This document shows, in pieces, positions 36,775-48,813 of a stretch of DNA of 64,000 bases. The stretch comes from Kitagawia praeruptora (taxonomy: Eukaryota > Streptophyta > Magnoliopsida > Apiales > Apiaceae): positions 93,578,001-93,642,000 of the forward strand of contig CM075345.1 of assembly GCA_037693485.1 (NCBI GenBank), in the 5' to 3' direction. A program made the translations under genes and the position numbers. The number at the start of each line of letters is the position of its first letter. The first letter of the stretch is position 1. The notes beneath the pieces are model-generated. The model worked only from the letters and a program-made list of their open reading frames with translations, had not been told where the DNA came from and searched no databases.

Positions 36775-36775
<1 letters not shown>
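36380..36775. mobile_element. Foldback element: inner arms, loop repeats and right arm
   Basis: Bases 36381-36439 and 36601-36659 are a 59-base perfect inverted repeat by eye. The loop between them (36440-36600) is made of gttgcaacttttgcaactgagg-type words in both orientations. Bases 36656-36775 complete the outer arm facing 9583-9706. With element A removed this is one foldback transposon of about 515 bases with arms of about 180 bases. No transposase or TSD could be identified; both outer edges run into (TA)n. Confidence 0.8.

Positions 36776-36832
<57 letters not shown>
36776..36832. repeat. (TA)n microsatellite
   Basis: A nearly pure ta run abuts the foldback right arm. Confidence 0.95.
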
Positions 36833-36835
<3 letters not shown>

Positions 36836-36935
36836 CAAAAAAGTGGTCGAAATGACATCTAAACCCCGGAACTTGCAATCAAAAATTTGTAGCATTGAAG
36901 TTGCAAATGTGGTTGCAAAAGTTGCAATTGAGGAA
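36833..36935. repeat. Diverged extra copy of the foldback outer arm
   Basis: From attccaaaaaagtggtcgaaatgac onward this matches the left arm (9571-9680) in direct orientation with many differences. It is an older partial copy of the same family beside the microsatellite. Confidence 0.7.
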
Positions 36936-37238
36936 GGTAGTATTTTTGGAATTTTGAAAACAAGGTCGGTATTTTTAGAATTTTAGAAAGGTTGATAGTA
37001 TATATTTAAAAATCTAATTGTTAACATGGGTAGTTTTGAAATTATCCCTTTAATTTATAGAGGTTTTACTATATTTACGTAGAATTGAGTTTTGTAAGTG
37101 CTGGCTGCTGCGGTGCGCCTAATTGAAATTATTGTATTATATAAATGTTATTAATATATATTTTGTAAAGTTTATTATATAAAAATTAATTTTATATTAT
37201 TCAGTTCGGTTTGATTTGATTTTGTTGAGTCCTGACTT
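36936..37238. other. AT-rich DNA, nothing recognised
   Basis: No coding, RNA or repeat signal was recognised. Confidence 0.4.
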
Positions 37239-37252
37239 TAATTCATCATTTT

Positions 37253-37390
37253 TTTTATAATCCGGTGTCCGGGCCAGTTTGCACGCACCTCAACTAATCC
37301 GAAGGGCATACTAGCACATTCATACCCCCGAGCATGAGACAGCAAGCCTTAAGTGTCACTGTCCGACCATCTGAGACACCCCGTGGGGGG
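37253..37390 (-). mobile_element. SINE with 14-bp target-site duplication
   Basis: A 138-base body is flanked by taattcatcatttt at 37239-37252 and 37391-37404. On the minus strand it has a head with gtgtctcagatgg (box-A-like), ends with ggtgcgtgcaaactggcccg gacacc-type sequence, the 3' domain shared by many angiosperm SINEs, and closes with an A-rich tail. A box B is not clear. Confidence 0.8.
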
Positions 37391-37410
37391 TAATTCATCA
37401 TTTTCTTATG

Positions 37411-37448
37411 TGACAAGTGAGGTGGGTTGTGACAAGTGAGGTGGGTTG
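37411..37448. repeat. 19-bp tandem duplication
   Basis: tgacaagtgaggtgggttg occurs twice head to tail. Confidence 0.9.
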
Positions 37449-37458
37449 ACAGAAAAAA

Positions 37459-39097
37459 TCTATACTATTATATAAAAGTCGAAACATTGAAAGTTTTGGT
37501 ACCTATTTTTTGGTACCTGTTTTTTGGTACTTCATGAATTTACTTATTTATCCTTCATTATAAAGAAAAATAAATACACCTAAAATAAATAATAACATAA
37601 TATAATTAATGGTAATTAGTCGAGATTTACCTTTTATAAACACCTAAAAACATCAATCGTATCATATCTTTCCATCATTAATATTTTCTTTCGAATTAAA
37701 ACACGTTATAATTAATGGTAATTAGTCGATTATCATAATAAAATTAATGTTAATTAGTCGATTGCCTTTTTTCACATTAATATAATAAAATTAATGTTAT
37801 TAGTCGATTGCATTTTTGACATTTACTTTTAGTTGAACGTATTACCTTTTATGAACACCTAAAAACATCAATCGTATCATATCTCTCGATCATTAATATT
37901 TTCTTTCGAATTAAAACACATTACCTTTTTAATTTAAAACAAATCTTACAATCATTAATATATACCCGAAATTATCACACCATAAATTTCAAGAAAAATA
38001 TAACACCTGAAATAAATATTAACATAATATAATTAATGATAATTAGTCGATTGCCTTTTTCACATTTACTTTTAGTTAAAGATATTACTTTCTATAAACA
38101 CCAAAAAAATCAATCGTATAATATCTTTCAATCATTAATATTTTATTTATAATTAAAATACGTTACCTTTTTTAATTCACAACAAATCTATGTATACTAT
38201 TATATGAAAGTAGAAACATTGAAAGTTTTGGTACCTATTTTTTGGTACCTGTAATATAATTAATGGTAATTAGCCGAGATATTACCTTTTATAAACACCT
38301 AGAAAATCAATCGTATCATATTTTTCCATCATTAATATTTTCTTTCGAATTGAAACACGTTATAATTAATGGTAATTAGTCGATTAACATAATAAAATTA
38401 ATGGTAATTAGTCGATTGCCTTTTTCACATTAATATAATAAAATTAATGGTAATTAATCGATTGCCTTTTTCACATTTACTTTTAGTTGAAGATATTACC
38501 TTTTATAAACACCTAAAAACTTCATCGTATCATATCTTTGGATCATTAATATTTTCTTTCGAATTAAAACACGTTACCTTTTTAATTTAAAGCAAATCTT
38601 ACAATAATTAATATATACCCGAAAATATCACACCATAATTTTCAAGAAAAATATAATACCTAAAATAAATATTAACATAATATAGTTAATGGTATTTAAT
38701 CGATTGACTTTTTCACATTTACTTTTAGTTGAAGATATTACCTTCTATAAACATCAAAAAGATCAATCGTATCATATCTTTCAATCATTAATATTTCAAT
38801 TATAATTAAAACACGTTACCTTTTTAATTTACACCAAATCTTATAATCATTAATATATACCCGAAAATATCACAGTATATTTCTCAATTATTAATAAAAT
38901 ATATTAAAAATCGTATACGTTGTTTATAATGAGGAAACATTAGTATAATCCTTAAATATGAGTATATTAAATTATATCAAATTAAAATTAAAAGAATTAT
39001 TAAAAATAATAATTATAATAAAACATAATTATAATATTAAATAAAATTTATAATATAATACAAGAAACTCGTGCATTGCACGGGTTATAAGCACTAG
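37459..39097 (+). mobile_element. Non-autonomous Helitron
   Basis: It starts TCTATACTATTATATAAAAG after an A and ends with a hairpin (cgtgca t tgcacg, 39070-39082), then ggttataagcactag, before a T. TC start, 3' hairpin, CTAG end and A/T insertion site fit plant Helitrons. The 1.6-kb AT-rich interior has no coding capacity and is built of repeated blocks (ttaatggtaattagtcga, ctttcgaattaaaacacgtta). A second start-like sequence at about 38187-38210 begins another repeat unit. Confidence 0.85.
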
Positions 39098-39346
39098 TAT
39101 TTAACTAAATTTCATTAAAGTCAAACTTAACTTAATAGACGTGAAACGTTTTTTTAATGTTCAGTGATTAAATTGCAAGACTTAATCAATTGAATTATAC
39201 ATTTGAAAATTGGTGATCTATATATAAATTGGAAGTTATAAGTAAATTTAACGAGATATTGTCGGATTTGATTTTGGTTAATTTTAATCGATTGGATGTA
39301 GTGTCAGTTGAATTTAACTTTTTGGTGGGAAATTTGCCGTTAGATG
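39098..39346. other. AT-rich DNA, left half of a possible CACTA-like remnant
   Basis: It contains ttttaatcgattgga and gttgaatttaac words that recur in 49214-49439 on the other side of the Tat element. The two stretches were contiguous before that insertion. No gene is seen. Confidence 0.4.
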
Positions 39347-39741
39347 TGTTAGAGGCCCAACTTCTTATTGGGCTGAACCGAAGGCCCAGTCATGGGATGG
39401 GTATTGGTTTGGCGAAGGTCCACATCATTCGGCCCAGTTACTTGCAACGGTCCGTTCGTTTGTGTATTCCTGGGAACGTGGGAACGTGGGATACTCTCTC
39501 CACTCGCCCCACTCTCCGGTAACGGTCAGTATAGAGGATAAGAGGAAGAGAGGTTTGATATTCATTCATTCAATCACTTACACAATTTTACACAATACAA
39601 ACACTCTGCGTTTAATATTACTCATCAAAAACCAGTTAACTTATTCTCACACCGGAGGTGAATCGGGGGGCCACACCCTCGCATTCTTCTTCAATTGCAG
39701 GTCCGACCGAACGGATACACCGACGGAAACTGGTTGTAACA
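39347..39741 (+). repeat. Tat element, 5' LTR
   Basis: It starts TGTTAGAGGCCC and ends GGTTGTAACA. It differs from the 3' LTR only at two G/A sites (G here, near 39473 and 39665). Confidence 0.95.
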
Positions 39742-39759
39742 TTTGGCGCCGTCTGTGGG
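39742..39759 (+). other. Tat element, primer binding site
   Basis: tttggcgccgtctgtggg directly follows the LTR; tggcgccgtctgtggg is the usual PBS of this lineage. Confidence 0.85.
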
Positions 39760-39799
39760 AAACGTAGAGTTGCGTTTGTGTTGAATTATACAGTTAGTA

Positions 39800-42700
39800 A
39801 TGGCGAACGAAACCGAGATACCAACAGCTGACGATAGCACTATGGCCGGAAATACTCGCATCACTCCTCCCATCACCCCAAGGCTTTTGATCTTCGACGA
39901 AGAGGGGGACATACCATCTCCCGAAGAACAACGGGAAATTCTGATGAAGTGGCGAGAGGAACAAAAAGCCAAGGGGAAACGGAAAGAGATAGAGAAAGAG
40001 AAAAGCAGCAGGGAGGCCGAACGTCTGGCCAAAAAGAGGGAGGCCGACCGTTTAAGGCTAGAGGCCCTAAAGCTCCAAAGGGAGGAGATCGAGCTACAGG
40101 AAAAGGCACTCCGCGAGGCTCTAGAAGCCGAAGACCCGGAGTTGGATGACCGAAGAGACAAGAGACCAAGGACCAGAAATGATGAAGATGAGTCAGGGGA
40201 CTCTGAATCAAACTCGAGGAGAACCCGGTCAAAGGTGGTTTATTCCTCCGATTCGGAAGAGGACGATCCACATACGGACGATCGCATCCGAAGGATTGAG
40301 AAGGCCATGTTTGGAGAGAGAAAGGTCAGCCACGAGCCAGTGGTGACCGAAGACGTCGAACACTTCCGACCGCCTCCCGGCAGGCAGTTCCCGAAGATGA
40401 ATGAATTTAACGGAAAGGGTGACCCCGAAGATCACTGTGAGAAGTATGAATCGCTCATGACTGGGATGGGGCACTGCGATGTGATGCTCTGTAAGATGTT
40501 CAAGACCTACCTAAAGGGGAATGCATCCATGTGGTATAGGTCGCTAAGACCTAGGTCGATAGGCTCGTATGAACAAGTGAAGAAAAAATTCTTGAGGCAC
40601 TACTCACATTTGTGCCGAAGAGAGAAGGATACAGAAGCCCTGATCCACTGCAGGCAGGGACCGAACGAAGATTTGGGTGATTACTTAGCAAGGTTCAAAG
40701 AGGAAGCCGGTATGGTCACCAACTTGGACAAAGTCAAGGCGGCTGGATTCCTCGCAGCAGGCCTCGACCCTGTTAAAGGTAAGAAGCTTCGGTCCTCTCT
40801 TTATGATATGCCTCCCAAATCCTTAAATGATATATATGTGAGAGGAGAGGCCATTAGAAGAAAATTGGAATCAATTGGGGGGTACAAGGAGAACAAGAAA
40901 AATGATAGGTATGACAGGAGGGATGACCGAAGGGATGACAGAAGGGACGACCGAAGGGGTCGAGGAGATATTAAGAGCAGGTTGAATGATACAAGGCCCG
41001 ACAAAGGGGCCGAACGAAGAAGAGATAGAGATAGTACTGTGTTCACACCATTAAACACACCTATCTCGAAGATTCTCCATGAGATAAAGGGTAAACCTGG
41101 GTTTGTCAGACCACCCAAGTTGAAGACCCCTGAGAATAGAAGAAGCGACAGCAAATATTGTGATTACCATCGGGACAAAGGTCACAACACCGATGAGTGC
41201 TATCATTTGAAGAAGTTAATTGAAAGGATGATCAAGGACGGGGAATTGACCCAATTTGTGGGCGATTTGAGAGACAAACTCGAGTCCAGGGAGAAAAGGA
41301 AGGAAGCTGAAAGTTCCGAGAAGTACCGAGGGGAGGTCAGGACAATTTCCGGAGGAACAGTGCTTGATCGGGACAGTAAGACAGCAAGGAAAAAGTATGC
41401 CAGACAGATCTATAACCTGTACCAGTCAAGTTCAGCTAAGCAACCATTACCTATCACCTTCACAGAAGATGACTACGAGGACGTGATATGGCCGCACGAA
41501 GACCCACTTGTTATAAACCCAGTAATCGGGGAAAACATGATATGGAGAGTGCTGGTGGACGAAGGGAGCTCAGTCAACATTCTATATCACCGAACATATT
41601 GCAAGATGAATTTGGGAGGTGAACAGCTGGAGCCATGCCACGAGGCACCTTTGTATGGCTTCGGTAATCAGCCTGTACCGATAGAAGGGACCATCACTTT
41701 GTCTGTCATGATGGGAAAAGCGCCATACACTGTGGTGAAGGAAGCAAAGTTCTATGTCGTCCGGGTCGATAGTCCGTACAACGGAATTCTGGGAAGGCCA
41801 GCCTTGTCTTTGTTCCAGGCTGTATCCTCTGTCCCTCATCTGAAGTTGAAGTTCCCAACAGAGCACGGAGTTGGAGAAATGAGAGGCGATCAGAAAGCCG
41901 CCAGAATAATCATGTTGGAGGACTTGGAAAAAGACAAAGATATCGAGATGACCGAAGCCGGAAAGAGAAAAAGAAATGAGACCGAAGCGGGGGGCAGCCA
42001 CCAACTGCTGAACATTGAGTTGGAAAAATTTGGTGCCGACCTGTCAAGCCCGATTGCTGAGCCGGCTGCCGAGACCGAAGAGGTGGAGCTGTACGTGGGT
42101 CAATCAGGAAAGATGATCCAAATCGGAAAGAGCATGGAGCCCAAATTAAAAGAGAAAGTCATCCAGGTCATTAGGGAATTCCACGACGTATTCGCGTGGA
42201 ATCCCGAAGATATGCCAGGTTTGGACCCTGCGGTGGCTAAACATTGCTTAAATGTAGCTCCCGAAGCCAAGCCCGTAAGACAAAAGAAGAGGAATTTCGC
42301 CATGGAAAGGCAGAAAGTAATTCAAGTCGAAGTCGAAAAATTGCTGGAAGCAAAGTTCATCGAAGAGATAGATTACCCCGATTGGTTGGCAAACGTAGTG
42401 GTGGTGAAGAAATCAAATGGCAAGTGGAGAATGTGTGTCGACTACACCGACCTGAATAAGCATTGTCCGAAAGACCACTATCCCTTGCCGAACATTGATC
42501 AACTGATAGATGCTACTTCGGGGCATCAAATACTCAGTTTCCTGGATGCATTCTCAGGATACCACCAAATTGCCATGAATGCCGAGGACGTTCCAAAGAC
42601 AGCATTCATCACACCGAATGGCACTTACGCCTACATAAAGATGCCTTTCGGCTTGAAGAACGCCGGGGCAACATTTCAAAAGATGATCAACAAAGTGTTC

Positions 42701-45286
42701 AAAGCCCAGATCGGTCGGAACATGGAGTGCTACGTGGATGATATGATTGTCAAGTCCCTTTTCAGGGATCATGCCGAGGATCTGAGGGAATGTTTTGAAA
42801 CGCTCAGAAGAAACAACATGAGAATCAATCCGAACAAGTGTACGTTTGGAGTAAATAGTGGAAAGTTTCTGGGATACATGGTTAGTGCCAGAGGAATTGA
42901 AGCAAACCCGGAGAAGATTAAAGCGGTCATCGACATGGAAGCGCCGAAGACCATCAGAGACATTCAAAAGCTGACCGGACGGCTAGAAGCCTTGAGGAGG
43001 TTCATTTCCAGATCGGCCGAAAAGGCCTTACCGTTCTTTGAAGTTCTTCGGGGGTCCAAGAATTTTTAGTGGGGGCCAAATTGCCAGAAAGCATTCGAAG
43101 AGGTTAAAGAGTACTTAGTGAAAGCTCCACTCTTAATGAGACCCGACCCGAAAGAAACATTGCAGCTGTACTTGGCTGTGAACGACCGAACACTTGGAGC
43201 CGTGTTGGTCAAAGAGCACGAAGGGAACCAGCATCCGGTGTTCTATGTTTCTCATATTCTCAAAAATGCAGAAACAAGATATCCAAATGCAGAGAAGTTC
43301 GCCTATGGACTGGTAATGGCCGCAAGAAAGTTAAGGCACTATTTCCAAGGAAGGATGATCAATGTTGTAACCGATCAGCCGTTAAAGAAAATCTTGCAAA
43401 GGCCAGAGGCATCGGGCAGAGTGGTTGCTTGGGCGATCGAACTGGGGGAGCATGATTTGGAATATACTCCAAGGACTTCGATCAAAGCCCAAGCACTAGC
43501 AGATTTCATGGTAGAATGCTCCTTCTCGGGGCCGAACAACTTGGCTCCTGAAGAACAAATGATTCAGACACCGGGAAAATGGAAGTTGTTTGTCGACGGG
43601 TCGGTCGCCAAGGAAAAGTGTGGGGCAGGGTTAATTCTTACAAGCCCAGAAGGATTTGAGATTTGTCAAGCTATCAGGTTCACTTTCCCGTTGACGAACA
43701 ATGAGGCCGAATATGAAGCACTCTTGGCAGGGCTAGATCTGGCAAGAAGTCTAGAAGTTAAGCACATCAGGGCATTCAGTGATTCCATGTTGGTGGTAAA
43801 GCAGTTCTCAGGGGAGTATGGGCAAAAAGATCCCCGAACCAAGGCATACGCCCTTAAGGTACGTGAACAATCTTTGCTGTTTGAAACTTTCGAGTTAACT
43901 CAAGTAGCTAGAGAAAACAACAGTCGGGCAGACGCCCTCTCGAGGTTAGCTTCGGCAGAAACCCAGAACCTAAATGGGTCCATCTATCTGACCGAAGTAA
44001 AGACGCCTTCGATAGACAAGAAGCAGTGCATGGAAATTCATCAAGGGGTCAATTGGATGACTCCCATCAGGGCCTTCTTGGAAAAAGGCATCCTACCACT
44101 TGACCGAAGGGAAGCACAGAAGGTGAAGTATCGGTCGGGAAATTACACTCTGGTCGGGGGCCGTTTGTTCAGACGATCGGCAAGCCAGCCGCTACTTAGG
44201 TGTTTAGACAAAGATGAACAACAGCTTGCTTTGGAGACGGTTCATGAAGGGATTTGTGGAGAACATTTGGCAGGACGAGCCTTAGCCTTCAAGATCCTTA
44301 GGCAGGGATTTTTCTGGCCAAAAATGAAAGAAGACGCAACAGAGTATGCAAAGAAATGCAAGCAATGCCAGCTATTCAGCACAATTCCGAAGCAACCTCC
44401 CGAAGAAATGTCTTCGGTCCTCAGCCCTATTCCATTTGCTATGTGGGCGGTCGATATTGTGGGAATCCTACCCACCAGCACTAAGCAAGCGAAATACTGT
44501 ATTGTGGCAATCGACTATATGACTAAGTGGATAGAAGCAAAACCCCTTTCGGCCATTACCGAAGAGGCCGCGAAGAAATTCATGCTGGAACAGGTCATCT
44601 TGAGGTTTGGCATACCTATGGTTTGTGTGTCCGATAACGGTACTCAATTCATTGGGAGCAAGTTCAGAAAATTCCTGGCTCAATTCGGGATAAAACAGAA
44701 GTTCAGTTCGGTAGGGCATCCCCAGGGAAATGGGGCGATCGAGGCGGCCAACAAAATCATTTTTGATGGAATCAAGAAAAGGCTAGGGGAAGCTAAGGGA
44801 CTTTGGGCTGAAGAACTACCATAGGTCCTATGGGCTTACCGAACCACTACGAGATCTTCAACCGGGGAAACGCCTTTCAAACTGGCCTTCGGAACTGATG
44901 CCCTTCTACCTGTCGAAGTTGGCCTGGAGTCTTACCGAACAGAAGTGTTTAACGTGGAGACAAACGAGTTCGGACTCCGAGCAAATGTGGACTTACTGGA
45001 AGAAGAAAGAGAGGTTGCCCACCAAAGAAACTTAAGGTACCAACTGCAGGCAGCCCAGTATTATGATTCGGGGGTGAAGAAGAGATCCTTCCGAGTCGGG
45101 GACTTAGTGCTTCGGGAATTAGCCACCTCCATGCCAGCCAAAAAAGGCAAGCTTATGCCCAACTGGGAAGGTCCATACGTGGTAATTGAAGTGGTCCGAT
45201 CGGGCACCTACAAATTGGCTCATCCGGACGGCAGCCCGATCAAAAACACCTGGCATGCCGCTCGCCTTCGCCGTTTTTACCAGTAA
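39800..45286 (+). pseudogene. Tat gag-pol polyprotein, one frame broken by two TAG codons
   Basis: From ATG 39800 one frame runs 1828 residues, interrupted only by TAG at 43067-43069 and 44822-44824. In order it has a charged coiled-coil N-terminus, retrotransposon gag (about residues 190-370), a Cys/His group CDYHRDKGHNTDEC (about 453), aspartic protease VDEGSSVNIL (about 585) and RT with FLDAFSGYHQI and YVDDMIVK (about 978). A first RNase H (VSHILKNAETRYPNAEKF) and a second one (FVDGS ... NNEAEYEALLAGLDLA) follow. Integrase has an H-H-C-C zinc block (about 1477-1525) and the catalytic pattern VDIVG / SDNGTQF / GAIEAANK. The paired RNase H domains mark the Tat lineage. The first TAG separates RT from RNase H and the second truncates integrase. 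Both could be single substitutions. Confidence 0.93.
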
Positions 45287-46022
45287 GCTTACTGGACAAA
45301 TTTTATTGCTTTTTACTTCAGTATTTTGTCTTATGCAACTTTATTCTGAATTCCATAAGCTAGCATCAATCTGTAATCAAATCTATGTAAGAGTTGCATG
45401 ATTAATGAAAAGATTGTTTTGCTCCATTTTTTATCCGTTATTGTTAAGCTAAGTACATTTATAGCCAAAAAGCTAAGTACGCAATATTAAGCTTAATAGA
45501 CCCATGTTTGGGGCCGACCGAATGAAATTTGGCCTCCTACAAAATTGTCTTAGTATTCAAGTTGCTTTGACATTGATTAAGGCCGGGAGGAAATATTTTT
45601 CAGCCGACCGAACGAGACCTTAATCATTTACAAAACCCCTTAAATACTTGGGGGCAGCTAGGTTACGACCAAAGATGCACAAAAAGGCAAGAATTATGCT
45701 AAGGCAAAAATGGCCAAAGATGCATAAAAATATAAATAAATATGCCAAGGCAAAATGAAGCCGAAGAGGCATAAAAAAGAAAAATCATGCTAAGGCAAAT
45801 CAAAGCCAAAGACGCATGAACAGAAACAGAAGCCAAATTAAGGCCGAAGCCGAAGACGCATAAAAAAAAAAATATTATGCTAAGGCAAATTTAAATAAAG
45901 CAAGCCCGAAGGCAAAGTAAAGTATTACAAACCCGAAGGTACGAATAAAGAGCCCGAAGGCAAAGTTAAATATTACAAAGTTAAAGCCCGAAGGCAGAGT
46001 TAAACGCCACAGTATGTAAAAA
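45287..46022. other. Tat element spacer after pol
   Basis: This is noncoding. It is rich in repeated words such as gcccgaaggcaaagt, taaggcaaat and gacgcataaa between 45650 and 46010, forming an irregular array. Confidence 0.6.
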
Positions 46023-47851
46023 TCAGCAGTCAGAAAGCTCCTCATCCTCCCCCGAAGAGACCACCAAAGGCCCATCTGTATCGGTCCGACCGACTGGATC
46101 CGTCATCGTGTTATCCAGCAGCCTGGTGTGGTCGAAGCCCGATTCATGAGCCTTCAGCACGGCATCTTCATAGCCCATTTGATAGCACCTCTCTTCGGTA
46201 AGTTCGAGGGTCTTCTTCAGCTTACGGATGGATTTCCTTGAAACTTTAAGCTGCTGGTTCCTCCAATCGATGCGCTTTTTCAAGACATCGATCTCCTCCA
46301 GCTTCGCCTTCAAAGCCTCATTCTCGGTCTTTAGAGAGTTAGCCTGACCGGTTACCCTTTCTAGCTCAGAGGCAGAAGTCCGAAGGCTTTCCTCAGCTTT
46401 GACCGCGCGAACCTCCAGCCGGTCGATCCCCTTCAGCTTGGCCTGAATTCCCTCCATCCGCTCGGTAACAATAGCCGACCATGAAACACCCTGAAAACAT
46501 ACATGGGAAAAAGATTAAATGTTGAAGGCAAGTAAAATGAATAATAACATGAAGAAAAAGGATCTCACCATGGAGAGCAAAGCCAGCATCTCAGTGCAAG
46601 CTTCAAGGTCATCCGCCTGAGCAAATGTCGGCCTATCGGCCGGCAATATGAGACCCCGGCAAAGATCGGGACCGACGACAGTAGATGACTGTGGAGCAGG
46701 GACGATTATCTTGTCAGTCTCCAAGACCCCCCACTGTGGGGCATGCACCTTCAGCCCTGCTTCGCTCAGTCTGACCCTCTTCCTAGAGTCAGTCGGGGTG
46801 GTAAGGTCAGTCTCACTCATCTCCAAGTCCCGGGGAGGAGAAGTGACCGGCGGCGTACCAACCACATTACCTTCCTTGGAGGCTGACCTTCCCCCGTCAT
46901 CAGCATCGGGAACAGAGGCGTTGGCCTTATCAGCAATAGCCTTTGCAGCAGCAGCCGCCTCCTTCTCGGCGGCCTTCTGTCGCCTTCTCTCGACGAGCTC
47001 TTCACGGGAAGACACTACACAAGAAAAGCAAAGGTTAAAATCGTGATCGGATACCGACCGAAACATATGTTTACAACAGACAAACCAGTACATACATTTA
47101 CAGCAGTACAAGGAAAGCAAATGTTACCGTTACCCCAGAGGGAGAACAGCCAATCTTTGTCTCGACTGAGGGATAGAGGAACCTTTTCCATCTCCAGGTC
47201 GCAAAGCAATTTGTAGTCGTGCTTCTCCGACTCGAGGAGCGAGGGCATGATTACCTGCTTCGCCGGATCGACGTCCCTCCATACTGAGTACTTGGCGATC
47301 TTGGGCCCGGAAAGAAAGAACCATCTGTCATGGGACCCCTTGTTGTTCGAATTGGTCTGGGCCCAATCTGCTCGGTTAGTACGGCGGGCGATCGTATAAA
47401 AGCCATAGCTCTTGGAATTACGGCGAAAGTCATAGTGATGCCAGAACAAAGAGCTTCGAGGGTGAACCTTGGCAGCCAAACAGCGAGCTTGAAAAACGTT
47501 CACATATATGAAGCTATTCGGGTCGAGCTGGCCTAAAGCAATACCCATCTCTTTCAGCAGCTTTTTCAGAATGGGCAGAATCGGCACCCGAAACCCGCAT
47601 TTGAAAGCAGCTTCAGAGATGCCTGTGCATACACCCCCGCAAGTTTCGGGAACTGGAGGGTTATCGTAAATCCTCTCTTTTTTCCTAGGGGCGTACACAA
47701 ACCAATGTTGTTTGTGAATGCCATAGGTATCGGCGAATGGAGTTAGTTTTTCTTCGTCAAGTACAGTCCGATGGTTCGCCGCGGGGTACAGGGTGGCGTC
47801 AGTAAAAGGAGAAGGGGCCGAAGGGCCTGCACCTTCGGATGACCGATCCAT
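46023..47851 (-). CDS. Antisense gene of the Tat element: plant gypsy-type transposon protein, three exons
   Basis: Exons on the minus strand are 47851-47134, 47014-46569 and 46490-46023. Donors GT and acceptors AG fit at each junction (for example ...tgtgtag before 47014 and ...ttttcag before 46490), and the lengths keep one frame to the stop at 46023, giving 543 residues. Exon 1 (MDRSSEGAGPSAPSPFTD) contains FRVPILPILKKLLKEMGIAL and GQLDPNSFIYV, the signature of the plant domain labelled putative gypsy-type transposon (PF04195-like). Exon 2 is Ala/Glu-rich then low complexity. Exon 3 is a long coiled coil with an acidic end. It occupies the region between pol and the 3' LTR, opposite in strand, as extra antisense ORFs of some Tat elements do. 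Its role is unknown. I found no frameshift or stop. Confidence 0.7.
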
Positions 47852-48813
47852 GTCCCTGCATTCGGAAATGAAGCGACATTAGCCTTGTACTCGGATAGAT
47901 CAAAGAAAAGAGATAGGAAAAGAAAAAGGGCCGAGTACAGCGGGCCATGGTCGGTCGGGGACACCCTAAATTCCTCAGGGGGGAATAAGTGAAAAAGGGT
48001 CTAAGCTAAAGGGGATCGGTAGGGGACACTCTAAATTCCGAAGAGGGTTCTTGAGGCTTGAAGATCCCGAAGGACGTTCTTGCCCAGAAAACTCCCAGAC
48101 AAGACCCAAAATCCCCTAAAAAGGGACATAAGGACGTCTCAACCCAAACAATTCCCAAGCAAGTCCCAAGATTCAAGTGAAGGATTATACCAGAACAACA
48201 CAACAGAAATTAAAAGGAAAAGACGTGCGCGTGTTCTACTTAAACATACATACAAATACATACATGTGGGTATGGATACGAAATGCAGATATATATACAA
48301 GAGCAGGAATGAAAATGATACAAGTGCGCGATCAATCGAAAAAGGAAGAGAAACAAAGAGAACTTACTGGTTTGTTTGAGGTTTCTGATAAGATCGAGTT
48401 CGTGGGGGTAAACTTCTCGAACGTGAATGTCGACGGGAATCGGCGATTTGGGGCTCTCCGGTGACGAAACGACGCTCCCAATTGCTGTGGAAATATTTCT
48501 GGAAGAGGTTTTTGCTTTGAATGTTAAAGGAGTGATATGTGCGTAAGAGAAGAAAAGAAAGAGACCGTAGAATTAAAGTAGAAGAGAAGCGACGTTTGGA
48601 CAGTGGTCGTTTCAAATTCAACGGCTGGGATTGAGGCGTATATCTCGAGGACAGACAGCTGTTAGTCATAAAGAGACACAGCTTCCCAGGAGACGCTTCA
48701 GCCTTGTCCATCGCCATCCTCATCCGAAGGACACGTACGAAGACAGAATTCCGAAGATGGGCTTGGGCTTTAGCCTTCGTCCTGAGGATAATTCCGAACG
48801 AAGCCTAGGGACA
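47852..48813. other. Tat element region between antisense gene and 3' LTR
   Basis: It probably holds the promoter and 5' UTR of the antisense gene. Short repeated segments are visible (aattcc, tcccaagcaag / cccagacaag, gggacactctaaattcc). No ORF with recognisable content. Confidence 0.5.

Noticed and set aside
36644..36878. Open frames with Tyr-Ile repeats
   Set aside because: They are translations of the (TA)n microsatellite.
39093..39110. cactagta as a possible CACTA left terminus
   Set aside because: The same bases form the CTAG end of the Helitron, whose 3' hairpin fits well; no CACTA terminal repeat follows.
40229..41154. Minus-strand open frames opposite Tat gag
   Set aside because: They are frame shadows of a real gag with charged-residue codon bias.
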